Translations under genes and position numbers: made by a program
Source: Methanococcus maripaludis
Lineage (GTDB): Archaea > AGJL01 > Methanococci > Methanococcales > Methanococcaceae
Length of the DNA stretch: 64,000 nt
Assembly: GCF_013760955.1 (NCBI RefSeq)
Contig: NZ_JACDUL010000004.1
Coordinates: 170,604 to 234,603, forward strand
Direction: 5' to 3'
The notes under the pieces: model-generated
Told to the model about the DNA's origin: nothing
The model's input: only the letters and a program-made list of their open reading frames with translations
Database searches by the model: none
Shown here: in pieces, positions 9,127 to 19,255 of the stretch
Numbering within the stretch: the first letter of the stretch is position 1
Layout of the letters: every line of letters begins with the position of its first letter

Positions 9127-10038
9127 TTAATTTTCAATAGATTTAGGAAATTTACTTTTTTCGACTGTAACGATTATTACAGACATTAGAATTAAAATAC
9201 TCCCAAACCCAATTTTAACGCTCATTAATTCATTTAATAAAATTATACCAAGTATTATACTTACAATTGGTTCTAATGTGCTCAATATTGCCGTATTTGA
9301 TGGGCCTATCAATTTTATTCCTTCTAAAAATGCAATTAATGCTAAAACTGTGCAAAATATAGAAATAATCCCTATTGATGCATAGCTTGAAAATGCCATA
9401 TTTAATGTTAAAGTGTTCGTAAATATGCCATAAATGAAAAGTAAAACTGATGAAAGAATTGATAAGTAAAATATGGTCACATACGAATCTATTTTCGAAT
9501 ATTTACATTTTCCAGCAGAAACGATGTATCCTGCATAAACCAAGCCGGATCCTGCTGCAAGCAATACCCCATAAATATCAAAACCTGCACAGTTTCCACC
9601 AACTAAACAGTACATTCCTAAAAATGAAAAAATAAGTGCAAATGCCTTGTTTATTCCCATTTTTTCTTTAAAAATGCTTATCATTAATAATGTAACGGTT
9701 ACGGGATAGATAAAGTGTAATGTTGTTGCAACTCCTGTAGGTATAGAATTATACGCTTCGTAAAGGAATACTGTGTTTAAAGCGTACAAAAATGCACCGT
9801 AAAATAAAATTTCTACAAAATTATGTTTTGAAATTTTTAAGCTTATTTTTTTAAATTTTAAAAATACATATAAAATTAATCCTGCAATCAAAAAACGAAG
9901 CATTAATGTGGTAACTGCATTTGCCCCACCATCATATGCATATTTAGTTAAAAAAGGCATTATACCAAATGCAACGGATGAATACATTGTATATGCAGTT
10001 CCTTTTACTTTGTTCATTGTATAACTCGCGAATATCAT
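9127..10038 (-). CDS. EamA/DMT-family transporter
   Basis: A 303-residue protein with ten predicted membrane segments arranged as two repeats of the EamA domain (about 17-145 and 160-290). The second repeat holds ISIFCTVLALIAFLEGIK and GPSNTAILSTLEPIVS, typical for this drug/metabolite transporter superfamily. The substrate cannot be told. Either the first ATG or the one seven codons in (10017) could be used. A TATA-like element (ATTTATATA on the minus strand, near 10070) would place the transcript start close to 10045, so a short leader or near-leaderless mRNA is possible. Confidence 0.8.
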   Translation of the reverse strand: MIFASYTMNKVKGTAYTMYSSVAFGIMPFLTKYAYDGGANAVTTLMLRFLIAGLILYVFLKFKKISLKISKHNFVEILFYGAFLYALNTVFLYEAYNSIPTGVATTLHFIYPVTVTLLMISIFKEKMGINKAFALIFSFLGMYCLVGGNCAGFDIYGVLLAAGSGLVYAGYIVSAGKCKYSKIDSYVTIFYLSILSSVLLFIYGIFTNTLTLNMAFSSYASIGIISIFCTVLALIAFLEGIKLIGPSNTAILSTLEPIVSIILGIILLNELMSVKIGFGSILILMSVIIVTVEKSKFPKSIEN

Positions 10039-10092
10039 TTGAAACTAGTGATAAATCGCTTTAGGTATATAAATATTGCTAAGTTACATAAA

Positions 10093-10752
10093 TTATCGTT
10101 CAAATGCGCCATTTAACTTTTTTTCAATTTTCCACGAGATTATCGAGATTATTGACACCAATACCAAATATATGAGCCCGATTGTTAAATATATTTCAAA
10201 AGGTCTCGATGTTTTTGTGTAGATGAGCTGTCCTATCCTCGTAAGTTCAGTAATCGCAAGAACCGATATCAACGAACTTTCTTTTAGAATTGCTGAAAAT
10301 GAATTTACGAGTGGGGGAATAGTTATTCTAAAAGCTTGTGGAAGTACAATATATATCATACTTTCAATTTTACTCATTCCAAGTGATTCTGCAGCCTCAA
10401 ACTGCCCTACTGGAACGGATTGTATCGCAGCTCGTATTATTTCTGAAATATATGCCCCGCCATTTAGTGAAAGTCCAAGAACTGCTGCAAACGTACTTGA
10501 CATTACAATTCCAATTGATGGCAGACCATAATATATGAAAAAAAGCTGAATTAAAAGAGGAGTTCCCCTAAAAACTTCAATGTATGCCATTAAAATCAGA
10601 TTTAAAGTTTTTGAAAAATTCATTGCACGTATAGAACCAACTAAAACCGCGATAACAACGGCCAATAAAAACGACATTATTGTTATTTTAAGAGTAACAA
10701 AAACAGCATCGATAATGAAAGGAATATTGTTATAAACAATGTAAAATTTCAT
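10093..10752 (-). CDS. Polar amino-acid ABC transporter permease
   Basis: A 219-residue HisM/GlnP-type permease with about five membrane segments. The N-terminal half has the VTLKITIMSFLLAVVIAVL signature of this group, a conserved RGTPLLIQLFF segment, and the EAA loop (EAAESLGMSKIES) that docks the ATPase. It forms a unit with the binding-protein gene 34 bases upstream. No ATP-binding subunit gene is adjacent, so the partner ATPase must lie elsewhere. Confidence 0.9.
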   Translation of the reverse strand: MKFYIVYNNIPFIIDAVFVTLKITIMSFLLAVVIAVLVGSIRAMNFSKTLNLILMAYIEVFRGTPLLIQLFFIYYGLPSIGIVMSSTFAAVLGLSLNGGAYISEIIRAAIQSVPVGQFEAAESLGMSKIESMIYIVLPQAFRITIPPLVNSFSAILKESSLISVLAITELTRIGQLIYTKTSRPFEIYLTIGLIYLVLVSIISIISWKIEKKLNGAFER

Positions 10753-10786
10753 AAAAACACCAAAATTAGTTTAAAAGTTTAGAAAA

Positions 10787-11581
10787 TTATTCTAAACTTA
10801 ACCATTTGTCTTGGATTTCATCGTACTTTCCATTTTCTTTTATGTTTGAAAGTGCTTCGTTTAATTTAGCAGTCAGTTCTTCAGCACCTTCTTTTTGAAC
10901 CATTACAATTTCTGCAGAAGCTACTGGGGTATCGAGAACTTTTAAATCAGGATATTTTGAAATTTCAGATAATGCGTATGTGTATCCCACAACAACTGCG
11001 TCAGACCTATTATTTTGAAGATCAATCATTGCTTCAGGATTGTAATTATATCTTTTTATTTCTTGTATTCCTGAAAGTGCATCAACTGCCTGTTCACTAC
11101 CTGAACCAAGCTGTACACCAACTATTTTTCCAGATAAATCTGAAACACTGTTAATTTCATTGTTATCATTTCTTACAACAATTACATCGTTTAATTCGTA
11201 GTAAACGTCACTCATTTCTACATTTTCGACAGATGCTTCTTTTTTGGACATACAAGTGATTAACGTATCGTAATCTCCTTTTGAAAGCCCGCCTAAAAGT
11301 GCTTGCCATTCAGCATCGATAATTTCAACTTCAACACCCAATTCTTCACCGAGTGCTTTTGCGAGATCTACATCAAAACCTTCGATTTCACCAGTTGTTT
11401 CATTTCTTGATTCGAATGGCGGCCAAGCAGCACAAAGACCTACTTTTAATACGCCATTTTCTTCAACATTTTTCCATGAAATGTCATCTGTAGTTTGAGC
11501 TTCAGAACTGGAAATACAGCCTGAAGACATTAAAACTGTTCCAATAATTCCGATAATAAGGATTAAAAGTTTGTTATTCAT
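10787..11581 (-). CDS. Amino-acid ABC transporter substrate-binding lipoprotein
   Basis: A family 3 extracellular solute-binding protein of 264 residues. The N-terminus has a hydrophobic signal followed by a lipobox-like SSGC, so the mature protein is probably a lipid-anchored extracellular receptor. The signature LKVGLCAAWPPFESRN and DFDVDLAKALGEELG-like segment match polar amino-acid receptors; the second lobe begins at SDLSGKIVGVQLGSG. ATG at 11581 is chosen over GTG three codons earlier because GGAGTG sits six bases before that ATG. It is first in an operon with the permease. Confidence 0.88.
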   Translation of the reverse strand: MNNKLLILIIGIIGTVLMSSGCISSSEAQTTDDISWKNVEENGVLKVGLCAAWPPFESRNETTGEIEGFDVDLAKALGEELGVEVEIIDAEWQALLGGLSKGDYDTLITCMSKKEASVENVEMSDVYYELNDVIVVRNDNNEINSVSDLSGKIVGVQLGSGSEQAVDALSGIQEIKRYNYNPEAMIDLQNNRSDAVVVGYTYALSEISKYPDLKVLDTPVASAEIVMVQKEGAEELTAKLNEALSNIKENGKYDEIQDKWLSLE

Positions 11582-11750
11582 GTAATCCACTCCAAATATT
11601 CAGTTTAGAAATATTCACTTTAATATAGATATTAAAATATATATTAGTTGTTGAAAGATTATCTAATAGTTAAAGTATATTATAAATTTATTAATAACAA
11701 ATAAAATAAAAAAATACGGATTGATAAAATTTAAAAAAGTAAAAATAAGA

Positions 11751-12299
11751 TTAAATAAATTTTTTTAAGTGTTTAAGAGAATCTTCAATATTTTCTTCAT
11801 CTATTGCAGTACAGTTAATTACTATTTCATTTTCTTTGAGGATTTTTAGGATTTCATCCATAAATATTCCTTTTTCGGGAACCATTTCTAATTTTTCAAG
11901 TTTTTCGGCCATGTTTCCATTGCTAGAATATCCGCCCCATTCTTTTGAAGAACATGTTTCGTTTATTCCACAACTGGGGCTTTTGTCAATCCCCACCAAA
12001 AGAGATACTTCGTATCCGTTTTTTACATAATCAAGAACCTGTTCTAAAATCGGTTGAACTAGTTTTCTAGTTACATTTCTAAAATGAGGGGTATCAAACT
12101 GCTCTTTAACATGTCCCCATCTTTTTATACCGTAAATTGCCATTTCAGGACAGGGTAACTGGATAATTCCAAAACCTTCGTCCATCAGGTAACATATAAC
12201 TTCCCTTAAGGCACCGCCATACTCAGAAAGACCTTCAACTTTTGAATTGCAGTTTAAAATACAGTGTGCAACAAGTGCTATTTTCTTGTTCCTATCCAT
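11751..12299 (-). CDS. TudS-related putative desulfidase (DUF523-like)
   Basis: A 182-residue protein resembling thiouracil desulfidase TudS and DUF523. Three cysteines that could bind a [4Fe-4S] cluster are in family positions: C13 in VAHCILN, C50 in LPCPE and C110 in SPSCG. TudS uses such a cluster to remove sulfur from thiolated uracil. In a methanogen a role in recycling thiolated nucleosides or in sulfur transfer is an inference. It is followed 9 bases later on the same strand by hisB. Confidence 0.72.
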   Translation of the reverse strand: MDRNKKIALVAHCILNCNSKVEGLSEYGGALREVICYLMDEGFGIIQLPCPEMAIYGIKRWGHVKEQFDTPHFRNVTRKLVQPILEQVLDYVKNGYEVSLLVGIDKSPSCGINETCSSKEWGGYSSNGNMAEKLEKLEMVPEKGIFMDEILKILKENEIVINCTAIDEENIEDSLKHLKKFI

Positions 12300-12308
12300 T
12301 ATATCAAC

Positions 12309-12881
12309 TTAAATTACGCCTTTTGTACTAACAATTCCTTTTCTTTCGTCTATCTGTGTTGCCATGTCCATTGCAACCCCGAATGCTTTAAAGAGAGCTT
12401 CGACTTTGTGGTGTTCGTTTTCACCAGTAACTTCAAAGTGTAAGTTTATTTTTGCATTGTTTGAGAACGATTCAAAGAAGTGTACTACATTTTCAGTTGA
12501 AAAATTACCTATTTTTTCAGTGCTTGGAGTGTAATCCCCAACAACATAAGGTCTTCCACCAATATCAACGGATACTGATGCTTTTGCTTCGTCCATTGGA
12601 ATTATTGCCCAACCAAATCTTTTGATGTTCTTTTTTTCCATGTTTTCAAAAGCTTTTCCAAGAACAATTCCAACATCTTCTACGGTGTGGTGATCATCAA
12701 TTTCCAAATCTCCTAAAACATCCAATTTTAAATCGAATGCTCCGTGTTTTGCAAATGAAGATAAAACATGGTCAAAAAAGGCAATCCCTGTCGTTATTGC
12801 ATATTTTCCGGTTCCGTCAATATTGAGTTCAAGGTGTATTTTCGTTTCGTTTGTATCCCTTGTTACTTTGAAGGCTCTCAT
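12309..12881 (-). CDS. hisB: Imidazoleglycerol-phosphate dehydratase
   Basis: A 190-residue monofunctional HisB that dehydrates imidazole glycerol phosphate in histidine synthesis. Two metal-binding histidine clusters mark the two half-domains: [13 protein letters not shown] with [11 protein letters not shown], and [25 protein letters not shown] is the conserved linker. GGGGATATT before ATG supports the start. No other his gene is adjacent, as is common in methanogens where his genes are scattered. Confidence 0.95.
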   Translation of the reverse strand: MRAFKVTRDTNETKIHLELNIDGTGKYAITTGIAFFDHVLSSFAKHGAFDLKLDVLGDLEIDDHHTVEDVGIVLGKAFENMEKKNIKRFGWAIIPMDEAKASVSVDIGGRPYVVGDYTPSTEKIGNFSTENVVHFFESFSNNAKINLHFEVTGENEHHKVEALFKAFGVAMDMATQIDERKGIVSTKGVI

Positions 12882-12999
12882 AATATCCCCTGATTTTTTG
12901 GCTAATAATATATTACGTCGCGTTATTTATATTTTAATCATTATTCTTACTTTTAAATGTTGCAGATTTTTTCTAAATTATTAAATATTTTAAGTAAAT

Positions 13000-14295
13000 T
13001 TACCGTTTTAACTGTTTACCGACAATTTCATCAACTTTTTCCAAAAATTCATTTAAATAATTTTTCTGTATCGCTGCACCTGATGCAATGTTGTGTCCGC
13101 CACCATCTCCACCAAATTCTCTTGAAATTGCCATTGCTTCTGAAAGAGTTAGTCCGCACTCGACAAGTTCCTTGCTCCCTCTTGAAGAAACCTTATAAAT
13201 TTCGCCCTGTTCATTAAATCCAAGCACGGGCTTATCTTTTACCATTAATGCTGCAATTATTCCAGTTTTTCCCTTTTCCCCGATAAAGTATTCAATATTA
13301 TCCATTGAATTTAATTTTACGTTTTTTAACTCTTCAATTAGTTCTTCTTTGTATTCAACGTACAGTTTTTCACCATGTTTGATGCATTCGTCATCTCCAA
13401 GCAAAATTCCAATTCCAACTGCAGTCATCTCTTTTCTGCCGCAAGCATTCAAAACTTCTGAGAGGTAAAATGCATCATTTATCTTATTATTTATTTCGTA
13501 CCTATCAACCATTAATTCGTCATTTTTGTTAAATTTTTCAAAACATTTGAGCAAATTTTCTGCTTCATTTACACTCATTCCTTTTTTTTCAGGATTTAAT
13601 TCTAATCCCTCAAGAATCTCTTTTATTTTATCAATACTGCTTAATTCTCGAATATATGGTTGAGTTGAATAGTATATGGACCTTGAAATTGGTAAATTAT
13701 AGCAATTGTAAACGATATCTTTTATAACGCTTAAATAACGGTATTTTCTTGCTTCATTTAGTATATACTTATTCAATCCTATAAACGGCAAGTGCTGCAT
13801 GTCTCCAATTGCTCCAACAATTGCAATAGGCGCTAAATCATAATATTCAAACAATCTTGCAATTAAATAACATACTCCGCTTGCAGAAATCTCTTTTGCA
13901 CCATTTGCTCCAAAAATGTGTGGATTTAACTGTAAAATATTTCCAATTTCAGTTTCTGCAATTTCTGGAGGATGGTGGTCAAGAATTACGGCGTTAAATC
14001 CAAGTTTATCCATCAAATCAATCTGGCCACTCCCCATATCACAAAATATAAACATTTTATCGTTTTCTTTTGCAAGCTCTTCGATAGATTCTTTTGATAA
14101 ATGCTCCAAGATAGTCATGTGTGCATTTTTATTTAACCTAATAAGTGTTTTTAGCACAATTGCACCAGATGTAAGCCCGTCTGGATCGTGATGGGTGACA
14201 ACTCTTATCAGTCCATCACAATTTTCAATTTTTTCTTTTATTTTTCCAGTAATCTGATTAAATTTAGAAATATCTTCAATAGGCAGTATATCCAT
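13000..14295 (-). CDS. DHH-family nuclease, archaeal RecJ-like
   Basis: A 431-residue DHH/DHHA1 phosphoesterase of the archaeal RecJ group, which degrades single-stranded DNA or RNA and in some archaea associates with the replicative helicase. Motifs: VTHHDPDGLTSG (motif I), MFIFCDMGSGQ, AVILDHHPPE (the DHH motif), SASGVCYLIARL, and at the C-terminus the DHHA1 signature EFGGDGGGHNIASGAAI. ATG 14295 is taken over a GTG three codons upstream because GTGA precedes it at normal spacing. Which of several RecJ paralogues this is cannot be settled here. Confidence 0.85.
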   Translation of the reverse strand: MDILPIEDISKFNQITGKIKEKIENCDGLIRVVTHHDPDGLTSGAIVLKTLIRLNKNAHMTILEHLSKESIEELAKENDKMFIFCDMGSGQIDLMDKLGFNAVILDHHPPEIAETEIGNILQLNPHIFGANGAKEISASGVCYLIARLFEYYDLAPIAIVGAIGDMQHLPFIGLNKYILNEARKYRYLSVIKDIVYNCYNLPISRSIYYSTQPYIRELSSIDKIKEILEGLELNPEKKGMSVNEAENLLKCFEKFNKNDELMVDRYEINNKINDAFYLSEVLNACGRKEMTAVGIGILLGDDECIKHGEKLYVEYKEELIEELKNVKLNSMDNIEYFIGEKGKTGIIAALMVKDKPVLGFNEQGEIYKVSSRGSKELVECGLTLSEAMAISREFGGDGGGHNIASGAAIQKNYLNEFLEKVDEIVGKQLKR

Positions 14296-14355
14296 GAAAA
14301 TCACATTAAAACAGTTTTACATTTAATATATTTTCCAAAATTAAAAAAGTATGGG

Positions 14356-14967
14356 TTAACATCCGGTATATGTTGATTTTTCAACAACTGGACCACCAGG
14401 TATAAGCTCTTCGAACACTTGTGCCTGAAAAGACTTTATTTTAACGTCGTAATCAATCCATGCCGTTACAGGAAGTCCTGCTTTTAAACAGAGGTTCGAT
14501 AAAAACTGTTTTGTATCCCAGTTATATTCTGTAGCCACCTGCGGAAGTAGTAGCCCCCGGTAAGGTCCAAATTCAATAATAAGCCCATCTCTTCCAACCT
14601 TTAGTTTTTCCAAATATTCCATTGGATCTTGAACTTCAACGTCTTCAGGAGTCGTTAAAACGCTAACTTCAATTATCGTGTTTTTAAGTTCTGCATGCTT
14701 CAAAGGTTGAAATCTTGGGTCATGGACTGCAGCACTTATCGATGTTTCCTTTATTGCATCTATAAGTGACATTATAGGCTCAGGAATTCCAATGCATCCC
14801 CTTAAATCATGTTCTGGATGCGTATGTAGTGATACAAAAATTCCTAAAACATTGTTAAATTTATCGGGATACTTTTGAATATCCGGCTCTTCACCTTTTA
14901 AATATTGTTCGAGCATATTTCGAGCATATTTAATTATTAAAGTCCCCTCTTCAAGATTTAATTTCAA
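14356..14967 (-). CDS. AMMECR1-domain protein
   Basis: A 203-residue AMMECR1 protein. The hallmark LRGCIG is present, with SAAVHDPRFQPL before it and RGLLLPQVATEYNWD plus FLSNLCLKAGLP after it. The start is TTG at 14967, set by a strong GGAGGGG six bases upstream; an earlier TTG would sit inside that ribosome-binding site. AMMECR1 is one of three partners of the AmmeMemoRadiSam system; the radical SAM partner is at 16949-17959 on the same strand, with a MoeA-like gene between. The Memo partner is not in the window. Confidence 0.85.
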   Translation of the reverse strand: MKLNLEEGTLIIKYARNMLEQYLKGEEPDIQKYPDKFNNVLGIFVSLHTHPEHDLRGCIGIPEPIMSLIDAIKETSISAAVHDPRFQPLKHAELKNTIIEVSVLTTPEDVEVQDPMEYLEKLKVGRDGLIIEFGPYRGLLLPQVATEYNWDTKQFLSNLCLKAGLPVTAWIDYDVKIKSFQAQVFEELIPGGPVVEKSTYTGC

Positions 14968-15070
14968 TTTAGACCCCTCCAAATAATAATCCCAAAAATG
15001 ATAAATTCCATTAATTAATTTATTTAATTGATAATTTTTAAATATATCTAAAATCTTAAAAAAATAAAAA

Positions 15071-16921
15071 TTAGCATTCGTAAATGATTTTTCCAGTATC
15101 TTTTGACTTTTTAAACGGAAGTTCTTCTTTTTTGAGTGTTTCTATGAATTTAATTATATCTTCGTCGTATAATTTTTCTTTAGGAATTAAAAGGTCGTAA
15201 TTTTCATCCGCAATTGGGAGAAATTCTAAACCATAATGGTCAGAAATCGTACTTATTCCAAGGCCGATCTGGGCCTTACCCATTGAAACTGCTGCGCCAA
15301 CTGCGGAATGAGTTTTTGCTTCGATATCGTACCCATTTAATGAATTTTTATCGATATTATTTTCTTTTAAAAATTTATCAAAGAGTATTCTTGTTCCAGA
15401 ACCTTTATTTCGATTAATTATTTTATAATCCCGAATTTTTTCGATCAAATCTTCCATTGAGTTTATTCCAAGCTCCTTTTTAAACATGAAACCCTGTTCA
15501 CGAACATAACCTCTGACTAAAACAGCATCAGTTACATTGTATTTTTTTAGATATGAAATATTATATTCTCCAGTATTGTCTAACAGGTGAATTCCGGCAA
15601 GATCTGCTTCTTTTCTTTTTACTGCCATTATTCCACCAAGAGATCCAGTATTTACAGTTCTTGCAAGAATTTGACCTTTTCGTAAAATCCTATCGATTCC
15701 AACACAGTGGCTTCCAATAATATTAAGTCCAATTCGAATATCACCAAACATATGAACATCAAATATCTCATCTTCAACAATTTCCCTGTTTTCTGGAATT
15801 ATAATATATCCATCAGCATATGCAAGTGATGTTATTGCCTCACTTCCTTTTAAAACAGGATATGCGCCGTAACCATCTTTTCCCCGAATTATCGAAACTG
15901 GAAGGTATTCTTCCCTTCCTTTAGCAGACATATATCTATTATAAACTTGTGCCCGCATTGTTTTTCCTTTTTCATTGAATAATACATCAAAAATAGTTAA
16001 ACATGATGTTGGGTAGCCTGGAAGGCCTACAACCAATTTTTTACCAATTCTTCCGATAATTGTTGGTTTTCCGGGCTTTATTTTTATTCCATGTACCAAA
16101 ATTTCCCCGCCAAGCTCTTCGATTGCAGTGCTCGTTAAATCACCGACCCCTGCAGAAGTCCCACCACTTAAAAGAATTACATCTTCATTCATTGCTTTCT
16201 TTAGTTTTTCCATTAAATCTTCTTTATTATCTCGCACAATTCCATAAAAATTAAAATTCCAGCCTTTTTCTAAAATGGATGATGCTATCGTATAGGTATT
16301 CACGTCGTAAATTTTGTATGGTTCTAATTCATCTTCTGGACTTATCAATTCATTTCCAGTTGATAAAAGCCCAATACTTGGATTTTTAAATACTTTCAAC
16401 TTGTTTTTACCTACTGCGGATATTGCACCGATATCTCTTGGAGAAATAACCGTATTTTTTCTCATTATGAGTTCTCCAACCATTATATCGTTTCCACATG
16501 GCTGAATATTTTCATGAGGAGAAACTGCTTTGTAGAGTTTTACAGAATTTTCTTCAATTTCTGCAAATTCAACCATAACTACCGCATCTGCACCTTTCGG
16601 AAGAGGGGCTCCTGTCGCAATCTCCATACACTGCCCTGAAACTAATTCTAATTCAGAATTTCCTCCTGCACGTATTTTATCAATTATTTCAAGCGTTACG
16701 GGCTTATCTTCTTCTGCCTCATAAGTATCTTTTGCTCTTACCGCATAGCCATCCATCCTTGAACGATCAAATGGAGGAACGTCTACATTTGAAACTATAT
16801 CTTCTGCAAGTATTCTTCCAGGAAGTTCAAAAAGACTTACTTCTTCCGTGCTTAATTCATCTAAAAGAGTTTTTACAACTTCTTTGGCATGCTCAATTGT
16901 GCAAAGTTCTAGGTATCTCAA
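15071..16921 (-). CDS. MoeA-type molybdopterin enzyme fused to a periplasmic-binding-protein-like domain
   Basis: A 616-residue protein. Residues 1 to about 395 are MoeA (molybdenum or tungsten insertion into molybdopterin): [65 protein letters not shown] and KPGKPTIIG. Residues about 400-600 form a LysR/PBP-like domain with [44 protein letters not shown]. Such tails are found in archaeal MoeA and may sense or hand over the oxyanion; that is inference. Start is TTG with GGTGAT upstream. A second, tail-less moeA lies at 43.7 kb. Confidence 0.88.
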   Translation of the reverse strand: MRYLELCTIEHAKEVVKTLLDELSTEEVSLFELPGRILAEDIVSNVDVPPFDRSRMDGYAVRAKDTYEAEEDKPVTLEIIDKIRAGGNSELELVSGQCMEIATGAPLPKGADAVVMVEFAEIEENSVKLYKAVSPHENIQPCGNDIMVGELIMRKNTVISPRDIGAISAVGKNKLKVFKNPSIGLLSTGNELISPEDELEPYKIYDVNTYTIASSILEKGWNFNFYGIVRDNKEDLMEKLKKAMNEDVILLSGGTSAGVGDLTSTAIEELGGEILVHGIKIKPGKPTIIGRIGKKLVVGLPGYPTSCLTIFDVLFNEKGKTMRAQVYNRYMSAKGREEYLPVSIIRGKDGYGAYPVLKGSEAITSLAYADGYIIIPENREIVEDEIFDVHMFGDIRIGLNIIGSHCVGIDRILRKGQILARTVNTGSLGGIMAVKRKEADLAGIHLLDNTGEYNISYLKKYNVTDAVLVRGYVREQGFMFKKELGINSMEDLIEKIRDYKIINRNKGSGTRILFDKFLKENNIDKNSLNGYDIEAKTHSAVGAAVSMGKAQIGLGISTISDHYGLEFLPIADENYDLLIPKEKLYDEDIIKFIETLKKEELPFKKSKDTGKIIYEC

Positions 16922-16948
16922 AATATCACCTAAATAATTAAAAATAAT

Positions 16949-17959
16949 TTAAAGTATTAAATCTAAGTCTCTACCACATTTTGGACATTTTGGTGTTTTT
17001 GATGATGTATCAATATGTAATTCTGGTTTTTGATATCCAAAACGGTCTACAACAATAGATTTGCATTCCGGACAGTAAGTGTTGTATCCTGCACCAAATG
17101 GAACGTTTCCCGCATAAACATAATGCAATCCTGCATTTAACGCCATGTCTCTTGATTTTTTAATTGTATCCATGCTGGTAGATGGTACAGATGTTAGTTT
17201 GTAGTGTGGATAAAATGCAGTAAAATGAAGTGGAGTTTCTACCCCAAGTTCATCTTTTACAAAATTAATTATGAATTCAATATCTTTTGGATTATCATTA
17301 TATGTTGGAACGATTAAATTTGTAATTTCAACGTGTATTCCGAGTTTTTTTGCTAAAATACACGTTTCAAGAACAGGTTCCAATTCTGCAAGGCATATTT
17401 TTTTATAAAACTCACTATTTCCTTTTATATCAATATTCATTGCATCTATTTCAAGTTTTTTCAATGGTTCCTTTTCAATGTACCCGTTCGTGACCATTAC
17501 ATTAAATAAATCGTGTTTCTTTGCCAGTTTTGCTGTTTCTTGCATAAATTCGTAAAATATAGTTGGTTCGGTGTAAGTATATGCAATTCCTTCGCACAGG
17601 TAATTTTTAGCAAGTTCAACAACGTCTTCAGGCGTTAATTCACTGAAAGGAACTTCTTCAGGTAAAGACTGACTTATTTCCCAGTTCTGGCAGTGTTTAC
17701 ACTTAAAATTACATCCTGCAGTAGCTATTGAAAAAACGCTTGTACCGGGCCGATAATTAAATAAAGGTTTTTTTTCAATTGGATCAACTGCTGTTGCACA
17801 TATTTTTCCATAATTTACTGCATAAAGTGAGCAATCAATATTTTCTCGAACACCACATACTCCTCTTTTTCCAGAAGAAATTATACAGTGTCTTGGACAT
17901 ATGTTACATTTTACCTTGCAATTTTCAAGTTTTTCATAAAAAAGCGCTTCTTTTAACAT
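16949..17959 (-). CDS. amrS: AmmeMemoRadiSam system radical SAM enzyme (PflA-like, AmrS)
   Basis: A 336-residue radical SAM protein. AGCNFKCKHCQNW carries the CxxxCxxC cluster motif; before it, an extra N-terminal cysteine set (CNICPRHC, CGVR) and at the C-terminus CPECKSIVVDR and CPKCGRDL suggest zinc or auxiliary iron-sulfur sites. This is the PflA-like radical SAM group that occurs with AMMECR1 and Memo across archaea. The substrate is not known. ATG 17959 is used with GTGAT upstream. It is 14 bases after the DUF98 gene and 27 before the MoeA fusion, so likely one operon. Confidence 0.85.
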   Translation of the reverse strand: MLKEALFYEKLENCKVKCNICPRHCIISSGKRGVCGVRENIDCSLYAVNYGKICATAVDPIEKKPLFNYRPGTSVFSIATAGCNFKCKHCQNWEISQSLPEEVPFSELTPEDVVELAKNYLCEGIAYTYTEPTIFYEFMQETAKLAKKHDLFNVMVTNGYIEKEPLKKLEIDAMNIDIKGNSEFYKKICLAELEPVLETCILAKKLGIHVEITNLIVPTYNDNPKDIEFIINFVKDELGVETPLHFTAFYPHYKLTSVPSTSMDTIKKSRDMALNAGLHYVYAGNVPFGAGYNTYCPECKSIVVDRFGYQKPELHIDTSSKTPKCPKCGRDLDLIL

Positions 17960-17973
17960 CAAATCACTTCTGA

Positions 17974-18489
17974 TTAAATGTGATCTTCAAGATTAAACAT
18001 TTCGGTTATCGTCATTATTACCTTGTTTTTATGGATTATGTTATAGGTTCTTTGGGGAATTTTACTTCGTTTTGGATTCAATTTACTTATAACTTCATCT
18101 GGAACTTCTTTTACGTCAATTTCGATGATTTCACGCCTTGTTTCTAAATTGTGAATCTTTAAAATTTTTCCAATCGGGATATCTGCTGAAAGAAGGTCGT
18201 TTCTTATTTTTTCACGTATATGTATCTCATCTATGCTTTCAAGCGGTGTTTCTGAAGTTGCATAAATTAGGGGAATTCCATTTACCTCGAGCAGTACTGC
18301 CCTGTAGTTTACATTGTCGATTATTTTCTGATATAGTGTTTCGACAACAACCTCTTCACCAAAAAGAATTTCCAAAAGGTTTGTAATACTTCCGTCGGTT
18401 CCTAAAAGGATTTTTTCTTCGTTTTTTAACCCATGTATTTTTGAAAGGTCCCCTATGACAATATAGGGCTTTAGATAACTATCATTCAT
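17974..18489 (-). CDS. DUF98 / chorismate pyruvate-lyase-like protein
   Basis: A 171-residue protein of the DUF98 family, related in fold to chorismate pyruvate-lyases. Seen: LLGTDGSITNLLEILFGE near residue 30, an RAVLLEVNGIPLIYATS strand pair near 75, and IPIGKILKIHNLETRRE. Methanogens need 4-hydroxybenzoate for methanopterin, and members of this family have been suggested to make it from chorismate; I treat that as a hypothesis. ATG 18489 with GTGA upstream is preferred to GTG three codons earlier. It precedes the radical SAM gene. Confidence 0.7.
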   Translation of the reverse strand: MNDSYLKPYIVIGDLSKIHGLKNEEKILLGTDGSITNLLEILFGEEVVVETLYQKIIDNVNYRAVLLEVNGIPLIYATSETPLESIDEIHIREKIRNDLLSADIPIGKILKIHNLETRREIIEIDVKEVPDEVISKLNPKRSKIPQRTYNIIHKNKVIMTITEMFNLEDHI

Positions 18490-18527
18490 AATTTTCACAT
18501 AATAAGTATCAATAAATTAAAATAAAA

Positions 18528-19130
18528 TTAGAGTTCTTCTTCAACGATTTCTTTTATCTTCATTTCTTTCAATTTGTCGTATAACTCGGTAGCTTTTGCT
18601 TTTAAGTCATTTATTTCAGCGTAAGTCTTCAAAAGTTCTTGATGTTTTTCAGCACTTACTCTTGCATTGTTGAGTACTTTTTTATGTTCTTCTGAAGATT
18701 GGTTTACAAGTACAGAAATTCCATCAGACATTGTCTTTATAGTTTCGTTTAAATCTTCTAATTCGACTGCTTTGTCGTATAACTTTCTGTGAGATTCAAT
18801 TTCTCGAACCAGTTCTTTTTCCTGATCCATTGACATTGGTTTTGTCTGAAGAGTGGTTTCCATCTGTTCTATCTTTTGTGCAAGATATGACTTACTTATT
18901 TTCATTGACTTAAACTCAGCAAGCATGTCTGCTCTTTTTTGTTTTAAGAGCCTAATTTCTTCGATCTGATCTTTGACATTTATATTGATTTCTTCCCTTA
19001 AATCTTTGTATTTTTTGACATCGTCGTTTGCTGTGTCCCTAATTTCTTTTAATTCTTTGGCATTTTCATACAAATCTTTTATCTGTGTATTTATTTCGTC
19101 AAGTTTAGTTTTTATTGTAGTGTAATCCAT
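18528..19130 (-). CDS. Archaeal coiled-coil protein
   Basis: A 200-residue protein that is almost entirely long coiled coil, rich in Glu, Lys and Leu with heptad spacing from about residue 5 to 195 (for example DLYENAKELKEIRD and VRDQIEEIRLLKQKR-like stretches). ATG 19130 follows GGTGT at normal distance; two codons of upstream GTG/ATG starts are less likely. The family is common next to serB in archaea but its role is unknown; a structural or chromosome-associated role would be a guess. Confidence 0.7.
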   Translation of the reverse strand: MDYTTIKTKLDEINTQIKDLYENAKELKEIRDTANDDVKKYKDLREEININVKDQIEEIRLLKQKRADMLAEFKSMKISKSYLAQKIEQMETTLQTKPMSMDQEKELVREIESHRKLYDKAVELEDLNETIKTMSDGISVLVNQSSEEHKKVLNNARVSAEKHQELLKTYAEINDLKAKATELYDKLKEMKIKEIVEEEL

Positions 19131-19255
19131 TTTTAACACCGAACCCCCATTTAACATATTATAAATTTTTGTTGTAAGCTATATAAATATTTTTATTTGA
19201 TACAAAGCAAAAAAGTTCTAAAAAAGCCGTTTTAGGTCAAAAAAAGCGAAAAAAG

